Below, piece by piece: positions 1-6,455 of a stretch of DNA of 7,982 nucleotides. The number at the start of each line of letters is the position of its first letter. The first letter of the stretch is position 1. The DNA is taken from assembly GCA_910588825.1 (NCBI GenBank), contig CAJURF010000105.1:1-7982 (forward strand). Direction: 5' to 3'. The DNA is from an uncultured Lachnospiraceae bacterium (GTDB taxonomy: Bacteria; Bacillota; Clostridia; Lachnospirales; Lachnospiraceae). The translations under genes and the position numbers were made by a program. Under the pieces are notes generated by a model. That model did no database searches. It saw nothing but the letters and a program-made list of their open reading frames with translations, and had not been told where the DNA came from.

Positions 1-24
1 GAATAAGTCTATAGCCTGTTTTGA

Positions 25-240
25 TTGGCTATACACTTATTATACGAGGAGGTAGTTGATGTGTGCACGGCAATTGAAGAAATGAAAATGGATAGTAAAC
101 TAGAAGGAAAAATCGAAGGTGCGGTTGAAACTTATAGAGAGTTAGGCGTGTCGTTTCCAGATGCCATCCAGCGTTTGGCTGATAAATTCAATCTTTCTTT
201 ACAGAAATCAGAGGAGGAAGTCAGAAAATACTGGGAATAA
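25..240 (+). pseudogene. C-terminal remnant of an Rpn-family (PD-(D/E)XK nuclease / putative transposase) gene
   Basis: The translated stretch (about 60-71 residues) matches the usual tail of Rpn family recombination-promoting nucleases and related PDDEXK putative transposases: an EVVDVCTAIEEM segment, an EGKIEGAVE charged helix, then a short domain with the pattern ELGVSFPDAIQRLADKF ending in a charged tail near EEEVRKYW. Intact family members are roughly 270-320 residues with the nuclease fold at the N-terminus, and that part is absent. In this frame stops lie at 4-6 and 22-24, so the gene is cut off inside the window and does not simply run in from the left. A TTG at 25 opens the frame. 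A GTG at 61 follows a GAGGAGG at 46-52 with 8 bases between, so a small C-terminal peptide could still be translated. I infer a decayed mobile-element relic. The family call is by recognition of the tail only, so it is moderately sure. Confidence 0.6.
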
Positions 241-323
241 TTTCATTTATTTAACAGGATTTGGGAGACATTATCCGAAATCCTGCATCAAAGGAAAGCA
301 TTCTACGAGAGGAGTCAGATGCT

Positions 324-1274
324 ATGAACCAAACGTTAATTCTACTTTTTCTGCTTCTATGTCTGGGAGTTTTATTCTGCCTGGTCCTATACCAGCAGTT
401 CACCTATCGGACAGGCACCCGGGCCAGACTCAGGGAAATCAGTGAAAAACTGGAAAGGATCATTGATACAGACAGTGATGAACGGATTATGGTTTTCACT
501 GAGAACAGAGAACTGATGGAGCTGGCGGCACAGATGAATTGTCTGCTGGAAAATCATCAGAAAATGAAGGCCGATTCCCGCCGCGCACAGGCAGCCTCCA
601 AGAAAATGCTGGCAAATATATCCCATGATTTGAAAACTCCAATGACTGTCATATTGGGGTATCTGGAAATTATGCAGCTGGACGGGGCAGTGACAGACGA
701 GATGCTGAAAAAGATACAGCAGAAAGCCCAGAATGTGATGGAGCTGATGAACCACTTTTTCACGCTGGCAAAGCTGGAATCCGGAGATCTGGAGCTGGAA
801 CTCAGCCAGGTGGATGCTGCGGAAATCTGCCGGGAGGGTATTCTGGACTTTTATGAGATTTTAATTGGCAGCGGTTTTCAGGTGGAGATTGATCTGCCGG
901 AAACCGCTGTTTATGTGTGGGGAGATAGAGAGGCTATACAGCGCATTTTGAGCAATCTGATTTCCAATGCTGTCCGATATGGAAAGGATGGGAAATATCT
1001 GAAGGTAGCTTTGAGATCAGACGGAAAATATGTGTATTTGGATGTGGCGGATAAAGGGAAGGGGATTGAGAAGTCTTTCGCAGACAGTGTATTTGACAGG
1101 CTTTTTACCATGGAGGATTCTCGAAGCCGGGATATACAGGGGAATGGCCTGGGATTAACCATTGCGAAAAATCTGGCTGTGCAGCAGGGCGGGGATCTCA
1201 CGCTGGAGAGCGCACCCTGGGTAAAAACGGTTTTTACAGTCAGACTGCAGGAGATTAAACAGATAAAAGGATAA
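324..1274 (+). CDS. Sensor histidine kinase, one N-terminal membrane helix, no response regulator in the window
   Basis: A 316-residue membrane histidine kinase that would autophosphorylate and pass phosphate to an OmpR-type regulator. Visible parts: one hydrophobic helix at residues 4-23 with almost no outer domain; a charged linker 30-95; the H-box NISHDLKTPMTV with catalytic His101; the N-box at 207-219 (N211, N215); the G1 motif DKGKGI at 243-248; an F-box-like stretch FDRLF at 257-261; and the G2 motif GNGLGL at 273-278. All key residues are present, so it looks active. A sensor with so little outside the cell fits the intramembrane-sensing type that works with an ABC transporter, and a BcrA/LanF-type pair follows. 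The ATG at 324 is chosen because AGAGGAG lies at 308-314, 9 bases upstream, and the protein then begins directly with the membrane helix. An in-frame TTG at 261 would add 21 residues without merit. The partner regulator usually lies directly upstream but is missing here. Confidence 0.9.
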   Translation: MNQTLILLFLLLCLGVLFCLVLYQQFTYRTGTRARLREISEKLERIIDTDSDERIMVFTENRELMELAAQMNCLLENHQKMKADSRRAQAASKKMLANISHDLKTPMTVILGYLEIMQLDGAVTDEMLKKIQQKAQNVMELMNHFFTLAKLESGDLELELSQVDAAEICREGILDFYEILIGSGFQVEIDLPETAVYVWGDREAIQRILSNLISNAVRYGKDGKYLKVALRSDGKYVYLDVADKGKGIEKSFADSVFDRLFTMEDSRSRDIQGNGLGLTIAKNLAVQQGGDLTLESAPWVKTVFTVRLQEIKQIKG

Positions 1275-1287
1275 AGGCAGCTGGTTA

Positions 1288-1315
1288 TTTACACTATAAA
1301 GAGCTGTTTTATAAT
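1288..1315 (+). promoter_or_regulatory. Sigma-A-type promoter P1 for the ABC transporter operon
   Basis: TTTACA at 1288-1293 (5 of 6 to the -35 consensus) and a perfect TATAAT at 1310-1315 are separated by 16 bases. It begins 14 bases after the kinase stop codon and points to the ABC genes. The predicted start near 1322 leaves a leader of about 160 bases before the ATPase start. This would let the transporter genes be expressed apart from the kinase. Prediction from motif only. Confidence 0.55.
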
Positions 1316-1369
1316 GCTGCAGGTTTGGGAGAAAACGTTACGCTGAACAGGGTCTTTACAAGAAAGAAA

Positions 1370-1415
1370 TTCGTAAGATTTATTCAAGAGTTTTGAAAAC
1401 TCCAGACGCTATAAT
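1370..1415 (+). promoter_or_regulatory. Candidate regulated promoter P2: three phased repeats and a palindrome upstream of a perfect -10 box
   Basis: A perfect TATAAT lies at 1410-1415 with no good -35 at the right distance. In its place are three similar 9-base units, TTCGTAAGA at 1370, TATTCAAGA at 1381 and TTTTGAAAA at 1391, spaced 11 and 10 bases, about one helical turn. The last unit lies within a perfect inverted repeat GAGTTTT-G-AAAACTC at 1388-1402, covering the -35 position. Direct repeats at one-turn spacing over a poor -35 are typical of OmpR-family activator sites. I infer a binding site for the partner regulator of the upstream kinase. The predicted start near 1422 leaves about 63 bases of leader. 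Confidence 0.4.
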
Positions 1416-1484
1416 CTTAAATGTGTTCGGGAACAAAGAGACTCTGAGATTACGTCAAAAAAGAAGGGAGGCAGAAAATAAATT

Positions 1485-2405
1485 ATGTCATATGTTTTAC
1501 AGACGAATCAGCTTACGAAGACTATGGGAGGAAAGGCACTTGTCAGCAATGTAAACCTTCATATCAAAAAGGGAGAGATTTACGGATTTCTTGGGCCCAA
1601 TGGGGCGGGAAAAACTACGGTGATGAAAATGATCACAAATCTGTGGAAGCCAGACAGCGGGACTATCGAGATTTTCGGGGAGGTGCTGACTCCCAAGTCC
1701 TATGAGGTATTGAAAAGGATGGGGAGCATTATCGAATTTCCTACTTTTTATGAACGTTTAACCGGATATGAGAATTTGAAACTCCACTGTGAGTATATGG
1801 GCTATTACCATCATGGAAGCATAGAAAATGCCCTTGAGATGCTGGAGCTTTCCGACGCTTCTCAAAAGCAGGTGCGCAGTTATTCTCTGGGAATGAAAGA
1901 GCGTCTGGGGATTGCCAGGGCAATGTTGTGCAGGCCCCAGCTGCTGATACTGGATGAGCCCACCAACGGCTTGGACCCTGCGGGAATGAGGCAGATCCGC
2001 AATCTTCTGAAAACCCTAAGCAGTGAATATGGAACTACCATCATGATATCCAGCCATATTCTCTCGGAAATCGAGACCATTGCGGACACGGTGGGTGTAA
2101 TCCATCAGGGCCGGATGGCAAAAGAAATCAGTATGGAAGATATCCAGGAGATGAGCCTGGCTTATATCGAACTGACGGTGCTGCAAACAAAACCAGCGGC
2201 ATTTGTCCTGAGTGAGAAGCTGGGACTGGAGAACTTTAAGATTATCGAAGAAGGGAAAATCCGGATTTATGACGACCGGGTTTCCACACAGGAATTGGCC
2301 AAAGTCCTCACCAAAAATCAGGTGGACGTGACTGAGCTGGGGAAGAAGGCGGAGACGTTGGAGGACTATTTTTTGAAAATGACAGAACCGGAGGTGGGAC
2401 CATGA
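1485..2405 (+). CDS. ABC transporter ATP-binding protein, BcrA/LanF-like (peptide-antibiotic resistance type)
   Basis: A 306-residue ATPase that would drive the membrane partner encoded next. Motifs in order: Walker A GPNGAGKT at 37-44; the region around residue 84 (GSIIEFPTFYE) where the usual Q-loop Gln is Glu, as in the E-loop of lantibiotic-immunity LanF proteins; signature YSLGMKERLG at 133-142; Walker B LLILDEP at 153-159 with catalytic Glu158; D-loop NGLD at 161-164; switch His191 in SSHILSE. A C-terminal extension of about 90 residues is usual for the BcrA/LanF group. The start at 1485 fits the family N-terminus, with GGGAGG at 1466-1471, somewhat far at 13 bases. The stop overlaps the permease start by 4 bases, pointing to translational coupling. 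Likely substrates are membrane-active peptides such as bacitracin or lantibiotics, but the sequence does not give the substrate. Confidence 0.9.
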   Translation: MSYVLQTNQLTKTMGGKALVSNVNLHIKKGEIYGFLGPNGAGKTTVMKMITNLWKPDSGTIEIFGEVLTPKSYEVLKRMGSIIEFPTFYERLTGYENLKLHCEYMGYYHHGSIENALEMLELSDASQKQVRSYSLGMKERLGIARAMLCRPQLLILDEPTNGLDPAGMRQIRNLLKTLSSEYGTTIMISSHILSEIETIADTVGVIHQGRMAKEISMEDIQEMSLAYIELTVLQTKPAAFVLSEKLGLENFKIIEEGKIRIYDDRVSTQELAKVLTKNQVDVTELGKKAETLEDYFLKMTEPEVGP

Positions 2406-3109
2406 TAAAATTGATCAAACTCGAGTGGAAGAAAAATGATATTGCCAAATACATCCGCAATGCAGTGATACTGGCGGCGGTGCTGTGTCTGTTCATTGCT
2501 GCGCTGTCTTATCTGGGTATTGCCAATGATCCAGACACGGGAATTCCCGATGCGGCGGAGGGGTACGATACCATATCATCACCCATAGAACTGTTTACAA
2601 GTATGTCATTTCTGGTATTTACCAGTGTCATGCTTGCCTCCTTTATCGTCAGTGCCTATAAAAATAAAACCATGAATCTTATGTTCTCCTATCCCATTAA
2701 GCGGCAGAAAATTCTGGTATCCCAGATGCTTGCAGTTTGGATTTTTAATTTCGTGGCTCTGGTACTGACAAAGCTGCTGATCTATGGGAGCGTATTACTG
2801 GGATCACAGTTTTTGACACCGGCCTTTGCCATTGATTATCAGATGGCAGGTGCAGGTTTTTATATTCAGCTGCTTGCAAAGTCAGTTGTCACAGTGACTA
2901 TGAGCTTTATCACTTTGTTTATCGGTCTGGCAATGAAATCTTCCAAGGCGGCGGTAACCTCCTCTTTTGTGCTGATTATTCTGACTCAGGCAAATATTGG
3001 GGATTGGACGCTGTCTGGGAATGCCGTGCTGCCGGCTGTGTTGGTTGTAATTTCGCTGGTTTTTGCTTTCCTGTCTGTTTACCGGGCGGAAACAAAAGAT
3101 CTCGTGTAA
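2402..3109 (+). CDS. ABC-2 type transporter permease
   Basis: A 235-residue integral membrane protein with about six predicted helices, near residues 20-41, 64-85, 107-133, 155-177, 181-197 and 208-226. The cytoplasmic stretch after helix 2, YKNKTMNLMFSYPIKRQKIL at about 86-105, is typical of ABC-2 type permeases of the BcrB/LanE kind, where it forms the coupling region to the ATPase. The start ATG overlaps the ATPase stop (ATGA), and a GGAGG at 2390-2394 lies 7 bases before it. Only one permease is present, so the transporter is either a homodimer of this protein (BcrAB-like) or needs a partner elsewhere; LanFEG systems have two. Substrate is not evident. Confidence 0.85.
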   Translation: MIKLIKLEWKKNDIAKYIRNAVILAAVLCLFIAALSYLGIANDPDTGIPDAAEGYDTISSPIELFTSMSFLVFTSVMLASFIVSAYKNKTMNLMFSYPIKRQKILVSQMLAVWIFNFVALVLTKLLIYGSVLLGSQFLTPAFAIDYQMAGAGFYIQLLAKSVVTVTMSFITLFIGLAMKSSKAAVTSSFVLIILTQANIGDWTLSGNAVLPAVLVVISLVFAFLSVYRAETKDLV

Positions 3110-3135
3110 GGAACGGCGTTCCAGGAGGTTCTAAT

Positions 3136-4005
3136 ATGATAAAAAACATGTTATCAACGGCTTGTATTGGTTTGGCAGCGGCAGGGTGTCTGGTGTGCCT
3201 GAGCGGATGTGGGAAGGAAAAAGTCCATTCAGGCGGTGAATATGAGACAGATGAAGTTTCTGCTGTTTACATGGAGGCGGACACCTGGGATATCCATATG
3301 AACGTTTCCTCAGATGATAAAATACAGGTTTCCTTTAAGGGAGACGTTTCGAAAGGAGAGCCCCAGCCAGAGGTACAGCTTCAGGGAGGAGTTCTCCAGG
3401 TGGTACAGGAAAGAGGAAAAGAGACGCTGGGGGATAAAATTGCCCTTGGGAAAAAGGGAGAGATCACCGTATGTCTGCCCGAAAAATACAGACTTCCCAT
3501 TGAGATTCACAATGGCAGCGGCGATATTCAAATGGACCGTGTGGAGGCGGTGGATTTTCAGCTGGAAAATGATTCTGGGTATGCGGTGTTATCAGAGGTT
3601 ACAGCGGAGCAGGCCCAGGTCACATCCCATTCAGGGGACATTACATGGGAGGGTGGAGATATTGCAGATATTTCTATGAATATGGCTGCCGGGTACGGTG
3701 TGATTAAAAAAACCGTTTTCCAGCGTGTAGAAGCGGAGGCGGAATCTGGGGAAATTAATATATCCGGTGCCCAGGCTGACACAGATATCCGGATACAGAC
3801 AGAGTCCGGCGATATCAGCCTTGGCTATGAGACAGAGCCGGAAAATCTGGAATTTGATATAGCGGCCAAATCTAAGGACCTGTCTGTGGGTCTTGCGGGG
3901 GCTTCGTATAGTAAGGAGACAGAAGGTAAAAGACAGGGTGTCATTGGGGAAGGAAAATACGGGCTGGAAATAGTCAGTGACAGCGGGACGGTTGTTGTGA
4001 AATAA
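3136..4005 (+). CDS. DUF4097-type lipoprotein with 19-residue beta-repeat
   Basis: A 289-residue predicted exported lipoprotein. The N-terminus has a short basic start, a hydrophobic run from about residue 5 and a lipobox LSGC at 22-25 with Cys25 as the lipidated residue; an AAGC at 15-18 is a less likely alternative. The mature part has a repeating pattern built on SG(D/E/Y) turns, with the Gly at 129, 148, 167, 186, 205 and 225, a period of 19-20 residues, and a last SGT at 283-285. This is the pattern of DUF4097 / YvlB-like putative adhesins, expected to fold as a beta-helix or solenoid. The ATG at 3136 is chosen since AGGAGG at 3123-3128 lies 7 bases upstream and a signal peptide follows. 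The frame stays open to 3004, but that part reads Cys-rich nonsense overlapping the permease. It lies 26 bases after the permease, probably in the same operon. Its exact function is unknown; it may sense or buffer envelope stress. Confidence 0.8.
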   Translation: MIKNMLSTACIGLAAAGCLVCLSGCGKEKVHSGGEYETDEVSAVYMEADTWDIHMNVSSDDKIQVSFKGDVSKGEPQPEVQLQGGVLQVVQERGKETLGDKIALGKKGEITVCLPEKYRLPIEIHNGSGDIQMDRVEAVDFQLENDSGYAVLSEVTAEQAQVTSHSGDITWEGGDIADISMNMAAGYGVIKKTVFQRVEAEAESGEINISGAQADTDIRIQTESGDISLGYETEPENLEFDIAAKSKDLSVGLAGASYSKETEGKRQGVIGEGKYGLEIVSDSGTVVVK

Positions 4006-4014
4006 TGATATAAT
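4006..4014 (+). promoter_or_regulatory. Extended -10 promoter for the LysR-family gene
   Basis: TG-A-TATAAT at 4006-4014 is a perfect extended -10 element starting one base after the lipoprotein stop. There is no good -35 seventeen bases upstream, as is common for extended -10 promoters. The predicted start near 4021 leaves a leader of about 29 bases before the regulator's ATG. No terminator hairpin is visible between the lipoprotein and this gene, so read-through from the ABC operon is also possible. Confidence 0.5.
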
Positions 4015-4049
4015 AATCTCAAGTTTTTTTAGAATTCATAGGAGGGTAC

Positions 4050-4973
4050 ATGACACTAACACAACTGCACTATATCATCACAATTGCTGAGACGAAATCA
4101 CTAAACAAGGCAGCAGAGCTCCTCTATGTATCCCAGCCGTCTCTGACAAACGCAGTAAAAGAGCTGGAAAAGGAATTGGGAGTGGTGCTCTTTTACCGGG
4201 GCGGCAGGGGTGTGGCGCTGACCAGCGATGGCTTGGAATTTCTGCTCTATGCAAAAGAAATCTACAGTAATTATGAAAATATACTGCACAAATACAAAAA
4301 AGGGGGAAACTATAAAAAGAAATTCGGGGTTTCCACACAGCACTATTCCTTTGCGGTAAAAGCTTTTGTTGATATGGCAAAGGAATTCGATATGTCAAAA
4401 TACGAATTTGCCATCAGAGAGACCAGGACCGGGGAGGTAATCCGAGATGTCAGTACCCTGAAAAGTGAAGTGGGAATTTTGTATCTCTGCGATTTTAACA
4501 GGAAATCTATGATAAAACTGCTGAACTCTGCAAACCTGGTGTTTCATCATCTGATTGACTGTCAGGCGTATGTATATATGTGGAAAAAGCATCCCCTGGC
4601 AGGGGAAACGTCTATCCGGTTTGAACAGCTGGAAAGCTATCCATGTCTTTCTTTTGAACAGGGAGAGAACAGTTCGTTTTATCTGGCTGAGGAAATTTTG
4701 TCCACCAATGAATACGCTCAGGTGATTAAAGCAAATGACCGGGCTACCATGCTGAATCTGATGGTCGGCCTGAACGGATATACACTCTGCTCAGGGATTA
4801 TCTGTGAGGAATTAAACGGCAGCGATTATATTGCGGTGCCTTTTGAAGATGACAGTCAAAGTGCGGACAGTGCCATGGAGATCGGCTATGTGACAAGGAA
4901 GAATGTGATCCTCAGCGAGATGGGGGAGAAGTATATCCAGGCTATCAAGCAGTATCTTAAGCATCTGGTATAA
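4050..4973 (+). CDS. LysR-family transcriptional regulator, likely controlling the downstream sulfur amino acid gene
   Basis: A 307-residue regulator of usual LysR length. The N-terminal winged helix-turn-helix spans residues 1-60, with the family's typical run LNKAAELLYVSQPSLTNAVK (18-37), then KELEKELG and the wing through VALTSDG (55-61). A linker helix follows to about residue 82 and the effector-binding domain fills 90-300. The start ATG at 4050 gives the canonical LysR N-terminus; the AGGAGG at 4040-4045 is only 4 bases away, closer than usual. The next gene in the same direction is an O-acetylhomoserine sulfhydrylase, and a LysR-type palindrome lies between them, so a MetR/CysB-like role in methionine or cysteine synthesis is inferred. 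The effector cannot be told from sequence. It could also act on distant genes only. Confidence 0.88.
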   Translation: MTLTQLHYIITIAETKSLNKAAELLYVSQPSLTNAVKELEKELGVVLFYRGGRGVALTSDGLEFLLYAKEIYSNYENILHKYKKGGNYKKKFGVSTQHYSFAVKAFVDMAKEFDMSKYEFAIRETRTGEVIRDVSTLKSEVGILYLCDFNRKSMIKLLNSANLVFHHLIDCQAYVYMWKKHPLAGETSIRFEQLESYPCLSFEQGENSSFYLAEEILSTNEYAQVIKANDRATMLNLMVGLNGYTLCSGIICEELNGSDYIAVPFEDDSQSADSAMEIGYVTRKNVILSEMGEKYIQAIKQYLKHLV

Positions 4974-4999
4974 CCCACACGAAATAAGTTGATGCGGTT

Positions 5000-5038
5000 C
5001 TAGCTATAGATTGAAGCTATAGCTGGGTATCTTTTTTT
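5000..5038 (+). terminator. Probable rho-independent terminator after the LysR gene
   Basis: The stem AGCTATAG (5002-5009) pairs with CTATAGCT (5017-5024) around a 7-base loop, and can extend by a T-G and a C-G pair (5000-5001 with 5025-5026). A run of seven T follows at 5032-5038 after a 5-base gap. The stem is A/T-rich and the T-run is set off, so termination may be partial. The same bases form the candidate operator described separately. Confidence 0.5.
5002..5024 (+). promoter_or_regulatory. Candidate LysR / MetR-type operator upstream of metY
   Basis: A 23-base odd-centred palindrome with one mismatched pair (5010 and 5016). Its core at 5005-5021, TATAGATTGAAGCTATA, differs at two positions from the streptococcal MetR/MtaR box as I recall it (TATAGTTT-S-AAACTATA). 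It contains the generic LysR motif T-N11-A (T5007, A5019), centred in TAG-N7-CTA. It lies 117 bases before the metY start codon and directly after the gene for a LysR regulator. I infer that this regulator binds here to control metY. Confidence 0.5.
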
Positions 5039-5137
5039 GTTATTAGACAGACGGAGCCAATTGTGTTAGTCTGATTTACAGATCAGACATGGAGAGTGTT
5101 TGAAAAAACTGATGAAAATGCAAAGGAGAATACAAAA

Positions 5138-6445
5138 ATGGCAGATATCAAAGATTCTAAAAACTGGGGTTTTGAGACAAGACAATTACATATTGGACAG
5201 GAGCAGGCAGACCCGGTGACAGACGCCAGGGCGGTGCCCATTTACGCCTCCACCTCTTATGTATTCCACAATTCACAGCATGCGGCGGACCGGTTTGGAC
5301 TGCGGGACCCAGGCAATATTTACGGCAGACTGACCAATCCCACACAGGATGTGTTCGAGCAGAGAATCGCCTCTCTGGAAGGGGGGACAGCGGCGCTGGC
5401 GGCAGCATCCGGTGCGGCGGCACTGGCGTACACGTTCCAGGCATTGGCCCGGGCGGGGGAACACATTGTGGCGGCAAAGACCATTTATGGCGGTACGTAT
5501 AATTACCTGGCACACACATTTCCCCTGAATAACGGGGTGAAGACTACATTTGTGGACCCATACGAAGAAGGGGCGTTCGAGGCGGCTGTTCAGGAAAATA
5601 CAAAAGCGCTTTTTGTGGAAACCCTGGGCAATCCCAATTCAAATCTGGCTGATTTGGAGAAGCTGGCGGGGATTGCCCATAAGCATAGGATTCCCCTGGT
5701 AGTAGATTCTACATTTGCCACGCCGTATCTAATCCGGCCCATTGAATATGGAGCGGATATTGTAGTTCATTCTGCCACTAAGTTTATCGGCGGGCATGGG
5801 ACTGCCATCGGAGGAGTGATCATTGACAGCGGTAATTTTGACTGGAAGGCTTCCGGGAAATATCCATGGATTTCTGAGGCAAATCCCAGCTATCATGGAG
5901 TATCCTTTGCAGAGGCGGCAGGCCCGGCGGCATTCGTCACCTATATCCGGGCGGTTCTCCTGCGGGATACAGGGGCGGCGCTTTCCCCATTCCACGCATT
6001 TATTTTCCTGCAGGGGCTGGAGACGCTGTCTCTGCGTGTGGAGCGCCATGTGGAAAATACACGGAAGATTGTAAAATATCTGGCGGATCATCCTCAGGTG
6101 GAAGCGGTGCATCACCCATCCCTTCCAGGGGAACCCACCCACCATTTATACAAGAAATACCTGCCGGATGGCGGCGGTTCCATTTTTACTTTCGAAATCA
6201 AGGGGGACGCCCAGACGGCGCAGAAGTTTATAGACAATCTGGCCATCTTCTCCCTGCTGGCTAATGTGGCGGATGTAAAATCGCTGGTCATCCATCCGGC
6301 CACCACCACCCACAGCCAGTGTACAGAGGAAGAACTGCTGGAACAGGACATTAAGCCCAATACCATCCGGCTGTCCATCGGAATCGAGAATGCTGAGGAT
6401 TTAATTGCGGCGCTGGAAACAGCGTTTGAGGTGGTAAAAGAGTAA
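5138..6445 (+). CDS. metY: O-acetylhomoserine sulfhydrylase (O-acetylhomoserine aminocarboxypropyltransferase)
   Basis: A 435-residue PLP enzyme of the Cys/Met metabolism family, joining O-acetyl-L-homoserine with sulfide to give homocysteine and acetate (or with methanethiol to give methionine) in the cytoplasm. Landmarks: FETRQLHIGQ at 12-21 and PIYASTSYVF at 34-43; the YGR(L)TNPT segment at 62-69 whose Tyr and Arg reach the cofactor phosphate of the partner subunit; ASGAAA at 90-95; Asp190 in VVDSTFATP that contacts the pyridine nitrogen; the cofactor lysine Lys215 in HSATKFIGGHG; and a C-terminal NTIRLSIGIE. Length agrees with MetY (about 425-435) rather than the shorter MetB/MetC (about 380). 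The ATG at 5138 is chosen because AAAGGAG at 5122-5128 lies 9 bases upstream; a GTG at 5096 would add 14 charged residues and has its purines too close. It lies downstream of a LysR regulator and ends before a strong terminator, so it is probably monocistronic. Confidence 0.93.
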   Translation: MADIKDSKNWGFETRQLHIGQEQADPVTDARAVPIYASTSYVFHNSQHAADRFGLRDPGNIYGRLTNPTQDVFEQRIASLEGGTAALAAASGAAALAYTFQALARAGEHIVAAKTIYGGTYNYLAHTFPLNNGVKTTFVDPYEEGAFEAAVQENTKALFVETLGNPNSNLADLEKLAGIAHKHRIPLVVDSTFATPYLIRPIEYGADIVVHSATKFIGGHGTAIGGVIIDSGNFDWKASGKYPWISEANPSYHGVSFAEAAGPAAFVTYIRAVLLRDTGAALSPFHAFIFLQGLETLSLRVERHVENTRKIVKYLADHPQVEAVHHPSLPGEPTHHLYKKYLPDGGGSIFTFEIKGDAQTAQKFIDNLAIFSLLANVADVKSLVIHPATTTHSQCTEEELLEQDIKPNTIRLSIGIENAEDLIAALETAFEVVKE

Positions 6446-6455
6446 AAGAAATATA

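Noticed and set aside
261..323. TTG start at 261 giving a kinase longer by 21 residues
   Set aside because: No ribosome binding site fits it, while ATG 324 has AGAGGAG at a good distance and begins directly with the membrane helix.
1314..1346. Ten-codon open frame just after P1
   Set aside because: Its ATG overlaps the -10 box, it has no ribosome binding site, and it would not be in the predicted transcript.
1316..1484. Possible riboswitch or structured leader before the ABC ATPase
   Set aside because: Only short palindromes (such as TGTTC-GG-GAACA at 1424-1435) are seen, with no T-run and no family I recognise.
3004..3135. Open frame upstream of the lipoprotein start
   Set aside because: It overlaps the permease in another frame, codes a Cys-rich stretch without family likeness, and would bury the signal peptide; AGGAGG marks ATG 3136.
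5096..5137. GTG start at 5096 for metY
   Set aside because: The GGAG before it is only one base away, and the added 14 residues are not part of the family N-terminus; ATG 5138 has AAAGGAG with a 9-base spacer.
5157..5519. Minus-strand open frame across metY, and similar ones across the kinase, lipoprotein and MATE genes
   Set aside because: These lie wholly within well-supported genes, have no ribosome binding sites or family likeness, and read as composition-driven shadows.
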